From Dechloromonas hortensis (GTDB lineage Bacteria; Pseudomonadota; Gammaproteobacteria; Burkholderiales; Rhodocyclaceae), in assembly GCF_009469765.1 (NCBI RefSeq), contig NZ_SSSQ01000004.1, positions 248,001-312,000 on the forward strand: a stretch of DNA of 64,000 nt, given 5' to 3'. Below, piece after piece: positions 1 to 11,506 of the stretch (positions are counted from its first letter, which is position 1; each line of letters begins with the position of its first letter). The notes below the pieces were generated by a model that saw only the letters and a list, made by a program, of their open reading frames with translations, did not search any database and was not told the DNA's origin. Made by a program: the position numbers and the translations under genes.

Positions 1-158
1 GCGGTCGCGAAAAAATCAAGCTGGAATCCACAGCTGGTACCGGTCACTTCTACACCACCTCCAAGAACAAGCGCACGACGCCTGAAAAGCTGGAGATGAT
101 GAAGTACGATCCGAAGGCCCGTAAGCACGTCGCTTACAAGGAAGTGAAGCTGAAGTAA
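1..158 (+). CDS. rpmG: 50S ribosomal protein L33, 3' part
   Basis: This is the 5'-truncated end of ribosomal protein L33, a small protein of the large ribosomal subunit. The frame starts at base 3 and runs to a TAA at 156-158. The residues [10 protein letters not shown], then FYTTSKNKR and the basic end YKEVKLK, are typical of the zinc-free L33 of proteobacteria. Only the first few residues lie outside the window. In related genomes rpmB normally precedes it, but that gene is not visible here. A strong hairpin terminator follows within 30 bases. Confidence 0.95.
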   Translation, partial: GREKIKLESTAGTGHFYTTSKNKRTTPEKLEMMKYDPKARKHVAYKEVKLK

Positions 159-181
159 TTCAGCCTCCTCCAGCTTTCGAC

Positions 182-210
182 AAACCCGCCTTTCGGCGGG
201 TTTTGTTTTT
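182..210 (+). terminator. Rho-independent terminator after rpmG
   Basis: A GC stem (CCCGCC pairing with GGCGGG) extended by AAA/TTT pairs closes a four-base loop and is followed by a T-rich tail. It ends the ribosomal-protein transcript and lies between the convergent rpmG and dsbB genes. Confidence 0.85.
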
Positions 211-224
211 TGCGCAGCGGAAAA

Positions 225-722
225 TCAGAATTTCCGCCGGAAGAGAAAAACGGCATAACCGACAATGCCGACAAAGACCAGCAAGGACCAGTTGGCCATC
301 GACAGCCCGAACATTTCCCAATCGCGGCTAGTGCAAAAACCAGTAGCCAGGAACATCGAGGGAAATTGCATACCCAGCCAATCAACCAGGCTTTCGATCA
401 GGTTCGGATCGGTATAGCTGCACTCGCTGGCCAATTCGGGAAAGGCCTGCATCCAGGTCTGATAACCGGCGACGCCGACCCCCAGGACCGCCAGCAACCC
501 GACCAGGCCAGCCCACAACTGGCGCAGCTTCGGTAGCAACGCGCCGATTAGCGCCAAGCAGCCAATCACGATGTAGAGCAGGCGCTGAAAAATACAGAGC
601 GGACAGGGCGCCAGATTCAGCATCGCCTGCAAGGCCATCCCCACGCCAACCAAACCAAAGCAACCGAGGGCCAGCGTCAAGAACCACGCCCTGAGCGGTA
701 CATTTGCAAAGACCATGAACAA
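225..722 (-). CDS. dsbB: Disulfide bond formation protein DsbB
   Basis: DsbB is the inner-membrane quinone reductase that reoxidises periplasmic DsbA. The 165-residue protein shows four hydrophobic segments (about 12-32, 47-63, 70-88, 143-161). The first periplasmic redox pair is C40-P-L-C43, and the second pair is C101 and C130 in the long periplasmic loop, spacing that closely matches E. coli DsbB (41/44 and 104/130). Arg47, right after the CxxC, matches the quinone-contacting arginine region. The ATG at 722 is followed by a second ATG two codons later, so the start is uncertain by two residues. It converges on rpmG and no dsbA is in the window. Confidence 0.93.
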   Translation of the reverse strand: MFMVFANVPLRAWFLTLALGCFGLVGVGMALQAMLNLAPCPLCIFQRLLYIVIGCLALIGALLPKLRQLWAGLVGLLAVLGVGVAGYQTWMQAFPELASECSYTDPNLIESLVDWLGMQFPSMFLATGFCTSRDWEMFGLSMANWSLLVFVGIVGYAVFLFRRKF

Positions 723-956
723 TATCCATTGAAAACGCGACCAGGGGCTGGAACGCCGTGTCGCACCAGGCGAATTCTACGACACGACAAGGTTCACACC
801 CCTTAAAAGCAGTTCGCGCAGCCAGGACACTCGCCAAAAATCGACAGCCCCAATTGCGAATCACCCTTTATCACCAAAGCAAGCCCTTGCCGCGCTCCCC
901 ACGCCGACTGGCGACTGTTAGAATCTTCGGAATAGTCAAACTGGGGAGACAAAAGA

Positions 957-2102
957 ATGCGAGTCATCAAGCGACTGGCCTGCCTTGGCGCCATTGCGTT
1001 TTCTACACTCGGCTGGGCTGCTGACCCCGGCATCACCGACACCAGCATCACGCTCGGCATGTCCGCCCCGCTCTCCGGCCCGAACGGCGCCTATGGACAG
1101 GACATGCGGCAAACCATCCAGACCTATTTCGAGCAGGTCAACAAATCCGGCGGCATCAATGGCCGCAAGCTGGAACTGGTCGCCCTCGACGATGGCTACG
1201 AAACAGAAAAGACGCTGAGCAACACCAAAACCCTGCTCAACGAGAAACACGCTTTTGCACTGCTCGCCTACTACGGCTCAAGCCCGACCACCGAGGCGAT
1301 GAATACCGTTTTCGGACCGGCCAAGGTGCCGCTGGTCGGCACCATTTCCGGCGCCACCAGCCTGCGCGAACCAATAGCCAGCAACCCGAACTCGCGCTAC
1401 ATGTTCAATGTACGCGCCAGTTACGCCGACGAAACCGAAGCCATCGTCAATCAGATGGTCTCGCTCGGCCTGAAAAGCGTCGCCGTGCTCTACCAAAATG
1501 ACGGTTTCGGCAAATCGGGACTAGACGGCGTCACCGCCGCCCTCAAGAAACACGGCCTGACACCCTCCGCCGTCGGCACTGTCGAACGCAACTCGGTGGA
1601 TATCAGCAAAGCCCTCGAGCCGATCAGCAAAGCCAATCCGCAAGCGGTCATCATGGTGACGCTGTACAAGCCGACCGCCGCTTTCGTCAAGGCGATGAAA
1701 AAATCCGGCCAGAACCCGATGTTCATGACCCTGTCCCCGGTCGGCACCGAACAACTGATTCAGGAACTTGGCGCCGACGCCCGCGGCATCGGCATTTCAC
1801 AGGTCGTCCCCTACCCGTGGAACGACATCATCCCGGTCGTCCGCGAATACCAGCGCCTGATCAACAAACCCGGCGCCTACTCCTACTACGGCATGGAAGC
1901 CTATTTGATGGCGCGCACCATGGTCGAAGGTCTGCGCCGCGCCGGCAAGGATCTCAGCCGCGAAAAGCTGCAAAGCGCCCTGGAAAGCCTGAACAACGTC
2001 GACTTCGGCGGCTATCGCATCAATTACGGCAACAATGGCCGTCTGGGTTCGCGCTATGTCGAACTGACCGTCGTCGGCCCGGGCGGCAAGATATTGAAGT
2101 AA
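957..2102 (+). CDS. ABC transporter substrate-binding protein, Leu/Ile/Val-binding (type I periplasmic) family
   Basis: This is a 381-residue periplasmic binding protein of the Peripla_BP_6/LivK family. These proteins usually capture branched-chain amino acids, amides or aromatic acids for an ABC importer. A signal peptide covers residues 1-21 or 22 (basic MRVIKR, hydrophobic core, AxA-like end at GWAA). The mature protein begins with the family's strand ITLGMSAPLSGPN and has the usual second-lobe signature around YYGMEAYLMARTM. A GGGGAG Shine-Dalgarno sequence lies just upstream of the ATG, and TAGAAT near 918 may be its -10 box. No permease or ATPase gene adjoins it, so it is an orphan here. 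The ligand cannot be read from sequence. Confidence 0.88.
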   Translation: MRVIKRLACLGAIAFSTLGWAADPGITDTSITLGMSAPLSGPNGAYGQDMRQTIQTYFEQVNKSGGINGRKLELVALDDGYETEKTLSNTKTLLNEKHAFALLAYYGSSPTTEAMNTVFGPAKVPLVGTISGATSLREPIASNPNSRYMFNVRASYADETEAIVNQMVSLGLKSVAVLYQNDGFGKSGLDGVTAALKKHGLTPSAVGTVERNSVDISKALEPISKANPQAVIMVTLYKPTAAFVKAMKKSGQNPMFMTLSPVGTEQLIQELGADARGIGISQVVPYPWNDIIPVVREYQRLINKPGAYSYYGMEAYLMARTMVEGLRRAGKDLSREKLQSALESLNNVDFGGYRINYGNNGRLGSRYVELTVVGPGGKILK

Positions 2103-2121
2103 GGCCTGCGGTAAACATAAT

Positions 2122-2149
2122 AAAAACGGCCCTTTTCAGGGCCGTTTTT
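2122..2149. terminator. Bidirectional terminator between binding protein and cysS
   Basis: A perfect 11-bp inverted repeat (AAAAACGGCCC and its complement) with a short TTTTCA loop leaves A-runs and T-runs on both flanks, so it can stop transcripts from both convergent genes. Confidence 0.88.
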
Positions 2150-2160
2150 ATTTGCCGATC

Positions 2161-3531
2161 TCAGGCTCGGCGCCAGGTCGTGCCTTGCGCACTGTCATCG
2201 AGCGCAATGCCGGCCGCCTTCAACTCGTCGCGAATGCGGTCGGCCTCGGCAAAATTCCGGCCTTGCTTGGCCGCCGCACGATCCGCGATCATTTGCTCGA
2301 TCGCCGCCTCGTCGAGACTGCCCGCCGCAACGTCACCGCGCAGATAAACCATCGGCTCGCGCTCAAGCAGGCCAATGACGCCGCCCAAAGCCTTCAGCAA
2401 ACCGGCCAGTGCCGCACTGCGCTGCCGATTAACCTCGCCGGCCAGCTCGAAGAGCACCGAAATCGCGCCGTGCGAGTCGAAGTCCTCGTTCAGCGCCGCG
2501 GCAAAGCGGGCGGCAAAATCGGAATTCCAGTCAATTTCCACGTCAACCGGCGGCACATCGCGCAGCGCGAAATACAGGCTATCCAGACTGCGCTTGGCAT
2601 CATCGAGATGCGCATCGGAGTAGTTCAGCGGGCTGCGGTAGTGGGCACGCAGAATAAAGAAGCGGATCACTTCGGCATCGTAGCGTTCCAACACCTCGCG
2701 AATGGTGAAGAAGTTGCCCAGAGACTTCGACATCTTCTCGTTATCGACACGAACGAAGCCGTTGTGCATCCAGTAGTTCACATAGGAACACTGGTGTGCA
2801 CCTTCCGACTGGGCGATTTCATTTTCATGGTGCGGGAACTGCAGATCCTGGCCGCCGCCATGGATGTCGAAATGCTTGCCGAGAATACTCGAACTCATCG
2901 CCGAACATTCGATATGCCAGCCCGGACGACCTTCGCCCCAGGGCGACTCCCAGGCCGGCTCGCCCGGCTTGGCGTGCTTCCAGAGCACGAAGTCGAGCGG
3001 GTCCTGCTTGGCCGAATCGACCTCGACCCGTTCCCCGGCCCGCAGATCGTCGAGCGACTTGCCGGAAAGCTTGCCGTAGCCCTCGAACTTGCGCACCGCA
3101 TAATTCACATCGCCATCGACCGCCTGATAGGCCAGGCCGTTGGATTGCAACTTGCTGATCAGATCGAGCATCTGCGGCACATACTCGGTGGCGCGCGGTT
3201 CGTGATCGGGACGCAGCACACCGAGCGCATCGGCATCTTCATGCATGAAGGCGATGAAACGATTGGTCAGCTGCTGGATGGTCTCGCCATTTTCAATGGC
3301 CCGCCGGATGATCTTGTCGTCGATGTCGGTGATATTGCGAACATAGGTCACGTCGTAACCGGCAGCCTTCAGCCAGCGGTACACCATGTCGAAAACGACC
3401 ATCACGCGCGCATGCCCGAGGTGGCAATAGTCGTAAACCGTCATCCCGCAGACATACATGCGGACCTTGTTCGGTTCGATGGGCGTGAACGGCTGTTTTT
3501 CCCGTTGCAGGGAGTTGTAGATTTTTAGCAT
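2161..3531 (-). CDS. cysS: Cysteinyl-tRNA synthetase
   Basis: This class I aminoacyl-tRNA synthetase charges tRNA-Cys. With the start at 3531 it has 456 residues. The HIGH-type motif is H37-L-G-H40 and the KMSKS loop is at 266-270. The zinc ligands that select cysteine are C28, C209, H234 and E238, the same numbers as in E. coli. The C-terminal anticodon-binding region ends in the conserved QGTTWRR. An in-frame ATG at 3543 would add four residues. I prefer 3531 because MLKIYNSL matches the family's N-terminus, though neither start has a clear Shine-Dalgarno sequence. It is transcribed away from the TPR gene at 3638. Confidence 0.96.
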   Translation of the reverse strand: MLKIYNSLQREKQPFTPIEPNKVRMYVCGMTVYDYCHLGHARVMVVFDMVYRWLKAAGYDVTYVRNITDIDDKIIRRAIENGETIQQLTNRFIAFMHEDADALGVLRPDHEPRATEYVPQMLDLISKLQSNGLAYQAVDGDVNYAVRKFEGYGKLSGKSLDDLRAGERVEVDSAKQDPLDFVLWKHAKPGEPAWESPWGEGRPGWHIECSAMSSSILGKHFDIHGGGQDLQFPHHENEIAQSEGAHQCSYVNYWMHNGFVRVDNEKMSKSLGNFFTIREVLERYDAEVIRFFILRAHYRSPLNYSDAHLDDAKRSLDSLYFALRDVPPVDVEIDWNSDFAARFAAALNEDFDSHGAISVLFELAGEVNRQRSAALAGLLKALGGVIGLLEREPMVYLRGDVAAGSLDEAAIEQMIADRAAAKQGRNFAEADRIRDELKAAGIALDDSAQGTTWRRA

Positions 3532-3637
3532 GGCGGAAGGCATTCCCGGCGCCGCCAGCGCAGAGCAAAACTATGGGAAGGGCGGCGTTTTTGGTAGAAT
3601 CGAAAGATTGTAAAACACCGAAAATTATAGCATAGCG

Positions 3638-4759
3638 ATGACCTCAACTTCCCTGCTCCAGCCCCGTTTCAAACAGCTGAAAACGCTGCGTGCACTGGCA
3701 ATTGGCCTGGCCATCGGCTTTGCCGTCCCGGCCTTTGCCGACAACTTGCCGGAAGTTCAGCGCCTAATCAAACAAGGTCAGTACCCGCAAGCCATGGAAA
3801 AGGTGGACGCTTATTTGAGCAGCAAGCCCAAGGATGCCCAAGGCCGCTTCCTCAAAGGTCTGATTTACACCGAAATGAACAAGCCGGCCGAGGCCATCGC
3901 CGTCTTCACCAAGCTGACTGAAGACTATCCGGAACTACCGGAACCCTATAACAACCTGGCTGTGCTCTACGCCCAGCAAAAGCAGTACGACAAGGCCCGT
4001 ACAGCGCTTGAAATGGCGATCCGGACCCATCCGTCCTACGCCATCGCCTACGAGAACCTCGGCGACATCTACGCCAAGCTGGCCAGCCAGGCCTACGACA
4101 AGGCCCTGCAGCTCGACAACGCCAATGCGGCAACGCAGAACAAGCTGGCGCTGATTCGCGACCTGATCACCACCTCAGGCAAGGGCAACGTCAAACCCAG
4201 CGCTGCCCCCAGTTCCACCGGACTGGCAGTCCCGGCACCGACCGCCGCAGCGCCGGCAGCTGCCGTCAAGCCGGCCGCCGCGCCGAGCGCCAGCGTCGTC
4301 ACCAGCACCCAGGGCGCCGCCTCGACCACCCCGGCCAAGCTGGTTGAAGCCAAACCGACCCCGGCCGCCGCACCGACCCCGCCGACCCCGCCGGCCCCGG
4401 TCGCCAACAAAGCCGACGCCGCCAGCGAAGATGTGGCCAAGGCGATCGCCGCCTGGGCCAACGCCTGGTCGCGCAAGGACGTCAAGGGCTATCTGGCGGC
4501 CTACGCCAACGATTTCAACACGCCCAAGGGCATGCCCCGCAAAGCCTGGGAGGCTGAGCGCGAAGACCGCATCGCCGGCAAGCCGGGCAAGATTTCGGTC
4601 ACGTTCGATGAGCCGAAGATTTCGGTCAGCGGCGACAAGGCCACCGCCAAGTTCCGCCAGCACTATCAGGCGCCCGGCCTTTCCAGCTCGACGACCAAGA
4701 CCCTGGTTTTCGTCCGCTCGGGTAACAAGTGGCTGATCAAGGAAGAAAATTCCCGTTGA
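3638..4759 (+). CDS. Exported TPR protein with C-terminal NTF2/SnoaL-like domain
   Basis: This 373-residue protein has a probable signal peptide (residues 1-34, ending PAFA). Tetratricopeptide repeats follow at about 38-160 (motifs such as PEPYNNLAVLYAQQ and PSYAIAYENLGDIYAK). A low-complexity Ala/Pro/Thr linker spans about 190-265, and a compact C-terminal domain resembles the SnoaL/NTF2 fold (AIAAWANAWSRKDVKGYLAAY, ending GNKWLIKEENS). It is probably periplasmic, with the TPRs binding a partner. Its stop codon overlaps the start of the L,D-transpeptidase by one base (TGATG), so the two are translationally coupled. The transpeptidase ends in a similar domain. This suggests joint work on the cell wall, but no exact function is known. 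Confidence 0.75.
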   Translation: MTSTSLLQPRFKQLKTLRALAIGLAIGFAVPAFADNLPEVQRLIKQGQYPQAMEKVDAYLSSKPKDAQGRFLKGLIYTEMNKPAEAIAVFTKLTEDYPELPEPYNNLAVLYAQQKQYDKARTALEMAIRTHPSYAIAYENLGDIYAKLASQAYDKALQLDNANAATQNKLALIRDLITTSGKGNVKPSAAPSSTGLAVPAPTAAAPAAAVKPAAAPSASVVTSTQGAASTTPAKLVEAKPTPAAAPTPPTPPAPVANKADAASEDVAKAIAAWANAWSRKDVKGYLAAYANDFNTPKGMPRKAWEAEREDRIAGKPGKISVTFDEPKISVSGDKATAKFRQHYQAPGLSSSTTKTLVFVRSGNKWLIKEENSR

Positions 4760-6087
4760 TGCAGGGTCGCAAGTTAATCCTTCTCGGATTGGCGGCTTGT
4801 CTGGCCGGCAGCGCGCTGGCCAAGCAGGCAAAAACGCAAACGCCGGTCAGCAAGACCGCGTCGAAAGCCAGCAAGAAGACAGGCAGCTCGGCTTCGCTCG
4901 CCAGGCTCGCCGCTCCGGCGGTCCTGGCCACGGTAGCCAGCGCTGCGCCCGCCAAGCGTCTGCCGGTGATCGTTTCGGACTCCGGCCCGGAAGCCCAACT
5001 GGCCAAGATTTTCAAGGAAATCGAAGGCAACCGGCTGGGCAATGCCCTGCAACTGACCGAGTCGCTGCTGCAGCAACACCCGAACTATCGGCTGGCCCAC
5101 CTGATCCGCGGTGACCTGCTGCTCGCCCGGACCCAACCGATCCAGACTTTCGGCGCACTGAATGGTGCTCCTGCCGACAAGGTGGCCGACCTGCGGGCCG
5201 AAGCCGTCGTTCGCTTGAAGGGCTATCGCGAAAAGCCGGAAGCCAATTTCGTGCCGCGCTACCTGCTGCAGATGCAGTCCGACCAGCGCTACGCCATTGT
5301 CGTCGACACCAAGCGCTCGCGCCTCTACCTCTACGAGAACGATGTCGCCAATGGTGGGCGGCCCCGCTTCGTAGCCGATTACTACATCACGCAGGGCAAG
5401 CTGGGCGCCGAAAAGCTGGTCGAAGGCGACAAGAAGACACCGGTCGGCGTCTATCACGTCACCGCCAACCTGCCCAAGCAGAAGCTGGCCGACCTTTACG
5501 GCAGCGGCGCCTTCCCGATCAATTACCCGAACGAGTGGGACAAGCAGCAAGGCCGCAAGGGCAGCGGCATCTGGCTGCACGGTACGCCGTCCGATACCTT
5601 CGCGCGGCCGCCGCGCGCCTCCGACGGCTGCGTCGTGCTGACCAACCAGGATCTCGATGCCGTCGCCAAGAACCTGCAGGTCGGCCTGACCCCGGTCATC
5701 ATCAGCAACTCGGTCGAATGGCTGTCGCTCGATGACTGGGCCAAGGAACGCAACGATCTGAACAAGACGATCGATGCCTGGCGGGCCGATTGGGAAAGCC
5801 GCGACACCGATCGCTACCTGCGCCATTACTCGAAGCGCTTCAAGTCAGCCGAGCAGAACTTCGACCAGTTCGCCGCCCAGAAAAAACAGGTTAATGCCGG
5901 CAAGGAATGGATCAAGGTCAAGCTCGACAACCTGTCCGTCTTCCGCAACCCCGGCAAGGAAGAAGTCGTCGTCGTCACCTTCGACCAGGACTACCGCAGC
6001 AACAATCTGAACAACCAGATGAAGAAGCGGCAGTACTGGCTGCGGGAAGACGGCAAGTGGAAAATAATCTACGAAGGAAGTGCCTGA
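4759..6087 (+). CDS. L,D-transpeptidase (YkuD domain) with C-terminal NTF2-like domain
   Basis: This 442-residue exported protein is predicted to form 3-3 peptidoglycan cross-links or to attach proteins to peptidoglycan. A signal peptide covers about residues 1-21. A TPR-like helical region (about 75-130) precedes the YkuD domain at about 178-308. The catalytic signature is complete: H274 in WLHGTP and C291 in SDGCVVL. The C-terminal 100 residues form a SnoaL/NTF2-like domain ([20 protein letters not shown], ending [10 protein letters not shown]) like that of the upstream gene. The start at 4759 was chosen over an in-frame ATG at 4729 because it opens directly into a signal peptide and overlaps the previous stop. 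The stop in turn overlaps the next ATG by one base. Confidence 0.9.
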   Translation: MQGRKLILLGLAACLAGSALAKQAKTQTPVSKTASKASKKTGSSASLARLAAPAVLATVASAAPAKRLPVIVSDSGPEAQLAKIFKEIEGNRLGNALQLTESLLQQHPNYRLAHLIRGDLLLARTQPIQTFGALNGAPADKVADLRAEAVVRLKGYREKPEANFVPRYLLQMQSDQRYAIVVDTKRSRLYLYENDVANGGRPRFVADYYITQGKLGAEKLVEGDKKTPVGVYHVTANLPKQKLADLYGSGAFPINYPNEWDKQQGRKGSGIWLHGTPSDTFARPPRASDGCVVLTNQDLDAVAKNLQVGLTPVIISNSVEWLSLDDWAKERNDLNKTIDAWRADWESRDTDRYLRHYSKRFKSAEQNFDQFAAQKKQVNAGKEWIKVKLDNLSVFRNPGKEEVVVVTFDQDYRSNNLNNQMKKRQYWLREDGKWKIIYEGSA

Positions 6088-6659
6088 TGCTGAAAAAAAT
6101 CTCCGTGCTGGCCGCTGGCCTGCTCGCCTCGGTCGCCGTCTGGGCGGCCCCGACGGTCGAAATGACGACCAACCTGGGCAAGTTCACCCTTGAGTTGTTC
6201 CCGGACAAAGCCCCGAAGACGGTCGAGTTTTTCCTCTACAACGCCAAGCATGGCTTCTACGAGGCGACCATCTTTCATCGCGTGATTGACGGCTTCATGA
6301 TCCAGGGCGGCGGCTTCACCAAGGCCATGGAAGAGAAGAAGACGCTGACCCCGGCCATCCAGAACGAATCGACCAACGGCCTGGCCAACGAGCGCGGCAC
6401 GGTCGCCATGGCCCGCACGCAGGACCCGCATTCGGCCCGTGTCCAGTTCTTCATCAACCTGAAGGACAACAGCTTCCTCAACCACCGCACCTCGGCCGAC
6501 CCGCGCGGCTGGGGCTATACCGTATTCGGCAAGGTGGTCCAGGGCATGGACGTCGTCGACAAGATTGCCAAGGTGCCGACCGGCAGCGCTGGCTATTACG
6601 AAAACGTTCCGACGACCCCGGTTGTCATCCAGAACGTCAAAATCATCTCCGAGAAATAA
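6087..6659 (+). CDS. ppiA: Periplasmic peptidyl-prolyl cis-trans isomerase (cyclophilin)
   Basis: This cyclophilin of 190 residues has an N-terminal signal peptide ([20 protein letters not shown]), so it acts in the periplasm as a folding catalyst at proline bonds. The cyclophilin core is clear: [14 protein letters not shown] holds the catalytic Arg, and [12 protein letters not shown] and [16 protein letters not shown] follow. The ATG overlaps the stop of the L,D-transpeptidase (TGATG). The cytoplasmic paralogue follows 10 bases later. Confidence 0.93.
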   Translation: MLKKISVLAAGLLASVAVWAAPTVEMTTNLGKFTLELFPDKAPKTVEFFLYNAKHGFYEATIFHRVIDGFMIQGGGFTKAMEEKKTLTPAIQNESTNGLANERGTVAMARTQDPHSARVQFFINLKDNSFLNHRTSADPRGWGYTVFGKVVQGMDVVDKIAKVPTGSAGYYENVPTTPVVIQNVKIISEK

Positions 6660-6669
6660 GGATTACCCA

Positions 6670-7161
6670 ATGATCAAGCTCACCACCAACCACGGTGTCA
6701 TCACCCTCAACCTGGACGCCGAAAAGGCCCCGAAGACGGTTGCCAACTTCATCTCCTACGTCGAAGCCGGCCACTACAACAACACCATCTTCCACCGCGT
6801 CATCAAGAACTTCATGATCCAGGGCGGCGGCATGGAGCCGGGCATGAACCAGAAGGAATGCCAGGCTCCGATCGAGAACGAGGCCGCCAACGGCCTGAAG
6901 AACAAGCGCGGCACCATCGCCATGGCCCGCACCAATGACCCGCACTCGGCCACTGCCCAATTCTTCATCAACACCGTCGACAACGACTTCCTCGACTTCA
7001 AGGCACCGAGCGGCCAAGGCTGGGGTTACTGCGTGTTCGGCGAAGTCGTCGAAGGCATGGACGTCGTCGACAAGATCCGTGCCGTCAAGACCGGCAACAA
7101 GGGCTTCCACCAGGACGTGCCGGCCGAAGATGTGATCATCGAAAAAGCTGAAATCGTTTGA
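6670..7161 (+). CDS. ppiB: Cytoplasmic peptidyl-prolyl cis-trans isomerase (cyclophilin)
   Basis: This is a 163-residue cyclophilin without a signal peptide, matching cytoplasmic PpiB. Core motifs are [15 protein letters not shown] with the catalytic Arg, [12 protein letters not shown], and [18 protein letters not shown]. The ATG at 6670 begins the family's usual MIKLTTNHG. It is a close paralogue of the gene just before it and probably arose by tandem duplication, one copy keeping a signal peptide. Its stop codon overlaps the TTG start of lpxH by four bases. Confidence 0.94.
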   Translation: MIKLTTNHGVITLNLDAEKAPKTVANFISYVEAGHYNNTIFHRVIKNFMIQGGGMEPGMNQKECQAPIENEAANGLKNKRGTIAMARTNDPHSATAQFFINTVDNDFLDFKAPSGQGWGYCVFGEVVEGMDVVDKIRAVKTGNKGFHQDVPAEDVIIEKAEIV

Positions 7162-7895
7162 TCCTCTTCATTTCCGATCTGCACCTGTCGCCCCGGTCGC
7201 CCGGGGCGACTTGTTTGTTCCGCCAGTTTCTCGCCGGGCGCGCCCGCCAGGCGACGGAGTTGTACATCCTCGGCGACCTGTTCGAAGCCTGGGTCGGCGA
7301 TGACGACATCGATGACCCCTACCATGCCGAACTGGTTGCCGCGCTCCGCGCCGCCAGTGAGAGCGGACTGCAGATCAGCCTGCTGCATGGCAACCGCGAC
7401 TTCCTGCTCGGCGCCGGCTTTGCTGCCGCTACCGGTGTCCGGCTGATCGGTGACCCTTACATCCTGTCCACGCCGGAATGGCAGTTCGTGCTCTCGCACG
7501 GCGATGCGCTGTGCCTGGACGACACTGCCTACATGGCGTTCCGCGCCCAGGTGCGCAATCCGGAATGGCAGGCAGCGCTGCTCGCCAAGCCGCTCGCCGA
7601 GCGCCGGGCGATCGCCGCCCACATGCGCGAAGTCAGCGAAACCAGCCAGCGCGGCAAGGACAACCCCTATACCGACCTCGACCCGACCGCTACCGACGAT
7701 TTCCTGCGCCAGCACGGCTACGCCACCTTCATCCACGGCCACACCCACCAGCCGGCCAAACACGACCACATCGTCGATGGCATTCACGTCGAACGCTGGG
7801 TGCTGGCCGACTGGCACGAAGCACGTGGCGAATGCCTGGTCTGGGACGGCGAAGCGCTGAGCCGCGAAGCCGTGCTGCCTGAAAATCGGTCTTAA
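7158..7895 (+). CDS. lpxH: UDP-2,3-diacylglucosamine diphosphatase
   Basis: LpxH hydrolyses UDP-2,3-diacylglucosamine to lipid X and UMP, a step of lipid A synthesis at the inner face of the inner membrane. The 245-residue protein carries the calcineurin-like metallophosphatase motifs in order: [31 protein letters not shown] and HGHTHQP. It begins with TTG inside the stop of ppiB (TTGA), indicating translational coupling. The next gene, recQ, starts four bases after its stop. Confidence 0.93.
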   Translation: MILFISDLHLSPRSPGATCLFRQFLAGRARQATELYILGDLFEAWVGDDDIDDPYHAELVAALRAASESGLQISLLHGNRDFLLGAGFAAATGVRLIGDPYILSTPEWQFVLSHGDALCLDDTAYMAFRAQVRNPEWQAALLAKPLAERRAIAAHMREVSETSQRGKDNPYTDLDPTATDDFLRQHGYATFIHGHTHQPAKHDHIVDGIHVERWVLADWHEARGECLVWDGEALSREAVLPENRS

Positions 7896-7899
7896 AACA

Positions 7900-9726
<1,827 letters not shown>

Positions 9727-9727
9727 A

Positions 9728-10339
9728 ATGGACGCGCGCCAGTTGCTCAATGGCAGCCTGCTGACCGGCGTTGTCATCGCCCTCGTCATTTCCGGTATCG
9801 CCCCCTTCGAACGCCTGACCTGGCTGATGGAAGTGGCACCGGTCCTGATCGCGCTGCCCGTGCTGATCGCCACCCGCCAGCGCTATCCGCTGACGACGCT
9901 GCTCTACGTGCTGATCGCCGCCCATGCGCTGCTACTGATCGGCGGCGGCGCCTATTCCTATGCCCGCGTCCCGCTCGGCTTCTGGCTGCAGGATCTGCTC
10001 GGCACGATGCGCAATCCGTATGACAAGATCGGCCACTTCATGCAAGGCTTCGTGCCGGCCATGGTCGCCCGCGAAATCCTGCTGCGCGGCGGCCATGTCT
10101 GCGGCCGCCGGATGAGCGCCTTCCTGTGCCTCTGCGTCGCGCTGGCGATCAGCGCCAGCTACGAGCTGATCGAATGGGTGGCCGCCCTGTCGCTCGGCCA
10201 GGGGGCCGATGAATTCCTCGGCACTCAGGGCGATGTCTGGGATACCCAATCCGACATGTTCATGGCCCTGCTCGGAGCAAGCAGCGCGCTGCTCATGCTC
10301 AGCGGCTGGCACGACCGCCAGTTGGCAAAACTGCGCTAA
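9728..10339 (+). CDS. DUF2238 (YjdF-like) integral membrane protein
   Basis: This polytopic membrane protein of 203 residues has five or six hydrophobic segments. It has the DUF2238/YjdF features: RNPYDKIGHFMQGFVPAM, SASYELIEWVAALSLGQGADEFLGTQGD and VWDTQSDMFMALLG. Its function is unknown. The acidic and His residues in membrane-adjacent motifs (D, H, E, D) could bind a metal, which is inference. The ATG follows the recQ stop by one base, so it ends the plus-strand operon that starts at the TPR gene. A clear downstream terminator is not seen. Confidence 0.82.
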   Translation: MDARQLLNGSLLTGVVIALVISGIAPFERLTWLMEVAPVLIALPVLIATRQRYPLTTLLYVLIAAHALLLIGGGAYSYARVPLGFWLQDLLGTMRNPYDKIGHFMQGFVPAMVAREILLRGGHVCGRRMSAFLCLCVALAISASYELIEWVAALSLGQGADEFLGTQGDVWDTQSDMFMALLGASSALLMLSGWHDRQLAKLR

Positions 10340-10431
10340 GCACGGGCATTCCGGCGGTCGACCGGTCAAAACAGGCAAAATTCACCAGACAGTAAGCGCC
10401 CGCTCACTCGCGGCGGGCGGGCAAAGCCGAT

Positions 10432-11505
10432 TCAGCGCAAATGCTGCTCGGCCACCGCCGTCAGTTCGCTCGACAAGGTCGCGCTGGCCAACGCCCGGCG
10501 CAACGCCTCCTTGCCCTCGCCGGGGCGACCGTCGGCTTCCAGCGCCAGGCCCAGACCAAGCCACCAACGCCCCTCCTGCGGAGCCAGCCGCGTCGCCCGC
10601 TGGTAATGGGCGGCTGCCTGGCGATGCGCATTCTGGCGCGATTTCAGATGGCCCTGGAAGCCGGCGTAATCGGCATAATTTTCGGCATAGGCCTGCGAGC
10701 GGGCCAGGGTCCGGTCGGCTGCGGCGAGATCGCCCTGCTCCAGTTGCAGGCGGGCCAGCGACATCGCCCAGCCGGTTTGCGCCGGCTGCAGTTCCAGACC
10801 GTCCTGCAGGACGACGATGGCCTCCTCCACTTTGCGGCTGTCGAGCAACTGGCGGAGCAGTGCCTGGCGCACCTGGACGTAGCCGGGGTCGTGCTTCAGG
10901 GCGGCCTTCAGAGCCTCCAGCGCTTCGCCGCTGCGGCCGGCGGCCTGGGCCTGCTCGGCCCGCCGGTATTCGGCATCGGCCCGGTCGCGTGGTGTCGCCA
11001 GTACCGGGCTTTTCTCGATCTTGACCGGGCCGCTCGGCTGCGCCGGCGCCGGCTTGATGGCCTCCGCCTCGACCTTGGCCGGAACGGCTGCCGGCAACGG
11101 GTCGTGCACCGCCAGCACCGGTGGCACCGGGCTCGGCAAGGCCGCCAGATCCTGGGCCAGGCGCAGGTTGTCGGAAATCAGGGCAGGCTGGACGTCGACC
11201 GCCGGATCGACCGCTGGAACGGGTGCTACCGGGCTGACCACCGGCGCTGGCGGCGCCGGCACGACCACCGCGACGACCGGCTCGGCTGGCAGGCCGGGCA
11301 GCGGCAGCAGTTCGCCTTTGGCGTGCAGCACGGCGGCAGCAACACCCAGCGTCGGCAAGCCGAGCAGCAGGAAAAGTTTGAAGAGGCCACCCCGGCGGGC
11401 CTGGGCGGCCGGCAGCGAACGGATCTCGCGCTGCAGGTTCTGCTTGGCCAGATCGTCCGGGCGCTTGGCCTCGAGATTGCGCAGCATGTCGTTGATCAGG
11501 CTCAT
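10432..11505 (-). CDS. mshN: MSHA pilus biogenesis protein MshN (TPR)
   Basis: MshN is a 357-residue bitopic membrane protein. A short cytoplasmic N-terminus opens with MSLINDMLRNLEAK, the family signature. One transmembrane helix lies at about 40-60 (LFLLLGLPTLGVAAAVLH), then a Pro/Val/Ala-rich stretch, then TPR-like repeats in the last 180 residues (AEYRRAEQAQAAGRSGEALEAL and similar). In Vibrio this gene belongs to the MSHA assembly set. The start at 11505 has a GGTGGTGAG sequence before it and sits one base past the mshM stop. It is the last gene of the pilus cluster. Confidence 0.87.
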   Translation of the reverse strand: MSLINDMLRNLEAKRPDDLAKQNLQREIRSLPAAQARRGGLFKLFLLLGLPTLGVAAAVLHAKGELLPLPGLPAEPVVAVVVPAPPAPVVSPVAPVPAVDPAVDVQPALISDNLRLAQDLAALPSPVPPVLAVHDPLPAAVPAKVEAEAIKPAPAQPSGPVKIEKSPVLATPRDRADAEYRRAEQAQAAGRSGEALEALKAALKHDPGYVQVRQALLRQLLDSRKVEEAIVVLQDGLELQPAQTGWAMSLARLQLEQGDLAAADRTLARSQAYAENYADYAGFQGHLKSRQNAHRQAAAHYQRATRLAPQEGRWWLGLGLALEADGRPGEGKEALRRALASATLSSELTAVAEQHLR

Positions 11506-11506
11506 C

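Noticed and set aside
957..2102. Assigning the orphan LivK-like protein a specific ligand
   Set aside because: Family members bind many ligands and no transporter genes adjoin, so any substrate would be a guess.
2152..3528. A 458-codon plus-strand frame opposite cysS
   Set aside because: It lies entirely antisense to a secure tRNA synthetase gene and has no family features.
10396..10418. Inverted repeat between the DUF2238 gene and mshN
   Set aside because: The stem is only six clear pairs and no T-run follows in either direction.
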